A DNA stretch of 8,319 bases from Azonexaceae bacterium (GTDB lineage: Bacteria > Pseudomonadota > Gammaproteobacteria > Burkholderiales > Rhodocyclaceae). This document shows, piece after piece, positions 6,663 through 8,319 of this stretch (positions are counted from its first letter, which is position 1; each line of letters opens with the position of its first letter). Made by a program: the position numbers and the translations under genes. The stretch lies in the NCBI GenBank assembly GCA_009469665.1, contig SSTB01000252.1, forward strand, positions 1-8,319, in the 5' to 3' direction. Below the pieces are notes generated by a model. That model searched no databases. It had not been told where the DNA came from and was given only the letters and a program-made list of their open reading frames with translations.

Positions 6663-8249
6663 TCAGAAGCGGTAGAAAGCGGAGAAGTTGAGGCGGGTGC
6701 GCACGGTATCCGTGGCCAGACTGTTGCGATCCAAAGCGCGAGCAACATCCAGGGAGGTTTCGAGGCGGTCGTGCGACCAGCGCAAGCCTGCGCCAGCGCT
6801 GGCAAGCCGTTCGGTGTGGCCGTCGCTACGGGTATGAGCGGATCCGCCGTCAATGAAGATGACCGGGCGCAGACGCGGAACCAGGACCTGAGGTGCCATG
6901 GCCTCCAGGTTCCAGAGGTAGCCAAAGTCTCCGGCGACCTCCCGGTCTGCGAACCCGCGTACGGAACCGGCGCCACCCAGGCCGAACTGCTCGCCCGGAA
7001 TGAGGGAGTGGCTCGACCACTGGCCGCGCAGCTTGCCGGTAAAGTTCCAGCCCTGGTTGGCCAGGGCGCCTTCGACGCCGTAACGCCAGGCATCCCAGAA
7101 GTGATCCGCCTCCACGGCCGCATAGTTTGCGTTCCGGTTGTCGGCCCCCCCACCGAAATTGCGCGCGTATCCGACATTGCCGCTCACATGGCCCCAGGCA
7201 TGGTCCTGGCGGGCGGTGTAAAGCAGGGAAATCGGGCGTGATCCCACGTCGGGGGTGATCTTAGTTCCCGCAAAGCGGGTGTCGTTGCGGAAGTGCCGGT
7301 CGTCCAGGGCGATGGCGGCCGTGTGTTGCAGGGTGCCCTGACGGGGCAGCGCCAGACTGAGCTTGACCCCCATGAACTCCCCGCCACCGCTCACATCCAG
7401 GAGCCCACCGCCCTGCGGTACTTGGCCAGTATTGACGTCGGAATAGGTGTAATAGCCCGAAAGGCTGAGGCCGGTGCCATAGAACGGGGCCTGGTAGTAC
7501 AGGCCGAACAGCGAGACCTGGCCGAGATCACGGGGATCCAGGGTATAGGAAGCGGTGACGACGTGGTCCCGGTCGAACAGATTGGCGTGCTGGACCCCCA
7601 CCGTAAGGCGATAGATGCCGTCACCGTTGCGGGCGGGATCGATGGAGCGGTTGGCGGTGAGGCCGGCGAAGAAACCGAGGGGTTCGGCGTCCCGGACCCG
7701 CAGGTCGGCGTCCACGCCGCTCCGCGACGCGCCTTCGCGGAAGGTGATGGCGGCCTGCTTGGAGGGATTGACGTTGGCCGCGGTGAGGTCACGGCCCAGG
7801 TCGTCCATGTCCGGGGGTTCGCCGACCCGCAGGGCGGGCAGGCTGCGCAGGATGTTCTCGGTGGAAAAGTGCTGATTGCCGCTCACCGTGACCTTGGCGA
7901 GGTTGAAGGCGAGCACCTGAAGGACGACTTCTCCCCCCTCGGGTTTCTGGACCGGAACCAGGACGCGGTGGAAAACGTGTCCCTCGTCGCGGAAAGCCTT
8001 TTCCAGCGCCTTGGCCGCCTGCTCGATCTGGGCAATGCTGCGCTTTTCACCCACGTGGGCGGCCAAGATGGCCGCAACCTGGGCGTCCGAGAGGGGTGTC
8101 TTGCCTTCGATGCGGTAGCGCGTGACGTCGAGGGTAGGTTCCTGGGGCGAGGGCGCTTCGGCCTGCGCCGGAGATGCCGACAGGGCGAGGCAGGCGGCCA
8201 GAGCGATCAGGCCGGGGGCCAGTCGCCCACCGAGATTGGGACGCACCAT
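6663..8249 (-). CDS. Two-partner secretion outer-membrane transporter (TpsB, FhaC/ShlB family)
   Basis: Outer-membrane beta-barrel protein that exports a TpsA exoprotein such as a haemagglutinin, adhesin or cytolysin (type Vb secretion). It has 528 residues. Signal peptide 1-30 ends AQA before E31. POTRA 1 spans about 40-115 (LDVTRYRIEG, then the EKAFRDEGHVF helix) and POTRA 2 about 116-187 (VTVSGNQHFS, then NPSKQAAITFREG). The barrel runs from about 190 to the C-terminal aromatic F528. The conserved VRGF of loop L6 is at 430-433 within GLGGAGSVRGF, followed by FIDGG near 465-469, both TpsB hallmarks. Only about nine residues separate the signal peptide from POTRA 1, leaving no room for the long N-terminal plug helix of FhaC. 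Ribosome site is weak (GAGG 12 nt upstream). The gene lies 4 bp after a partial upstream gene and is probably translated with it. Cargo is not identifiable here. Confidence 0.93.
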   Translation of the reverse strand: MVRPNLGGRLAPGLIALAACLALSASPAQAEAPSPQEPTLDVTRYRIEGKTPLSDAQVAAILAAHVGEKRSIAQIEQAAKALEKAFRDEGHVFHRVLVPVQKPEGGEVVLQVLAFNLAKVTVSGNQHFSTENILRSLPALRVGEPPDMDDLGRDLTAANVNPSKQAAITFREGASRSGVDADLRVRDAEPLGFFAGLTANRSIDPARNGDGIYRLTVGVQHANLFDRDHVVTASYTLDPRDLGQVSLFGLYYQAPFYGTGLSLSGYYTYSDVNTGQVPQGGGLLDVSGGGEFMGVKLSLALPRQGTLQHTAAIALDDRHFRNDTRFAGTKITPDVGSRPISLLYTARQDHAWGHVSGNVGYARNFGGGADNRNANYAAVEADHFWDAWRYGVEGALANQGWNFTGKLRGQWSSHSLIPGEQFGLGGAGSVRGFADREVAGDFGYLWNLEAMAPQVLVPRLRPVIFIDGGSAHTRSDGHTERLASAGAGLRWSHDRLETSLDVARALDRNSLATDTVRTRLNFSAFYRF

Positions 8250-8253
8250 GGCT

Positions 8254-8319
8254 TTATTGAACCTCGCAGATTTCCTGGTCCGGCGCCCCCAGGGTGACGC
8301 CGTAGAGCTGGATGATGTC
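8254..8319 (-). CDS. C-terminal end of an unidentified upstream gene (partial)
   Basis: The last 21 codons of an ORF entering from the right edge, ending LGAPDQEICEVQ before TAA. The frame is open to the window edge and the stop lies 4 bp before the transporter ATG, the spacing of an operon. TpsA genes are commonly adjacent to their TpsB transporter, so a secreted exoprotein is a reasonable guess, but 21 residues carry no diagnostic motif. It could equally be an unrelated protein or a chance open frame. Confidence 0.5.
   Translation of the reverse strand, partial: DIIQLYGVTLGAPDQEICEVQ

Noticed and set aside
7293..8297. Long plus-strand open frame (334 codons) opposite the TpsB transporter
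   Set aside because: It is antisense to a gene with a full set of family motifs; its translation shows no recognisable domain and is explained by high-GC codon bias.
1..8319. CRISPR arrays, tRNA/rRNA genes, insertion sequences, phage or attachment sites
   Set aside because: Looked for spaced direct repeats, terminal inverted repeats, transposase motifs and structured RNA signatures; none seen.

Overview
The window is a GC-rich (roughly two-thirds G+C by eye), tightly packed chromosomal segment. Gene content and order (apaG divergent from rpe-gph-trpE-trpG-trpD-trpC) point to a betaproteobacterium, most likely of the Rhodocyclales/Azoarcus-Dechloromonas-Thauera type. That placement is an inference from synteny, not a proven assignment.

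Left part, minus strand (1-5219): a collinear cluster read right to left. rpe (ribulose-phosphate 3-epimerase) is followed by gph (phosphoglycolate phosphatase), a 165-bp gap, then trpE, trpG, trpD and trpC. TrpE with TrpG makes anthranilate from chorismate, TrpD adds the phosphoribosyl group, and TrpC closes the indole ring; trpC runs off the left edge. trpG-trpD and trpD-trpC each overlap by an ATGA. The gph-trpE gap is not empty. It holds a previously unlisted 26-codon ORF with three Trp codons (a candidate trpL leader peptide), followed by a perfect 7-bp hairpin that can compete with pairing to the Trp-codon region. A sigma70-like promoter candidate lies just upstream in the 3' end of gph. 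Together these suggest that trpEGDC is transcribed separately and controlled by attenuation, although no classical U-tract terminator is visible.

Centre, plus strand (5251-6239): apaG diverges from rpe across only 31 bp. It is followed by a class I SAM-dependent methyltransferase that has no ATG/GTG/TTG at its natural N-terminus. The likely start is a CTG overlapping the apaG stop codon as CTGA.

Right part, minus strand (6284-8319): a small OsmB-like glycine-zipper lipoprotein converges on the methyltransferase. A perfect 14-bp inverted repeat then lies just past the stop of a TpsB/FhaC/ShlB-type outer-membrane two-partner secretion transporter. Four bases upstream of that transporter is the last 21 codons of another gene, which might be its secreted partner but is too short to identify.

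No tRNA, rRNA, CRISPR, insertion sequence or phage signal was seen. Most of the window is housekeeping. The items most worth follow-up are the trp leader/attenuator region, the apparent CTG start, and the two-partner secretion locus entering from the right.
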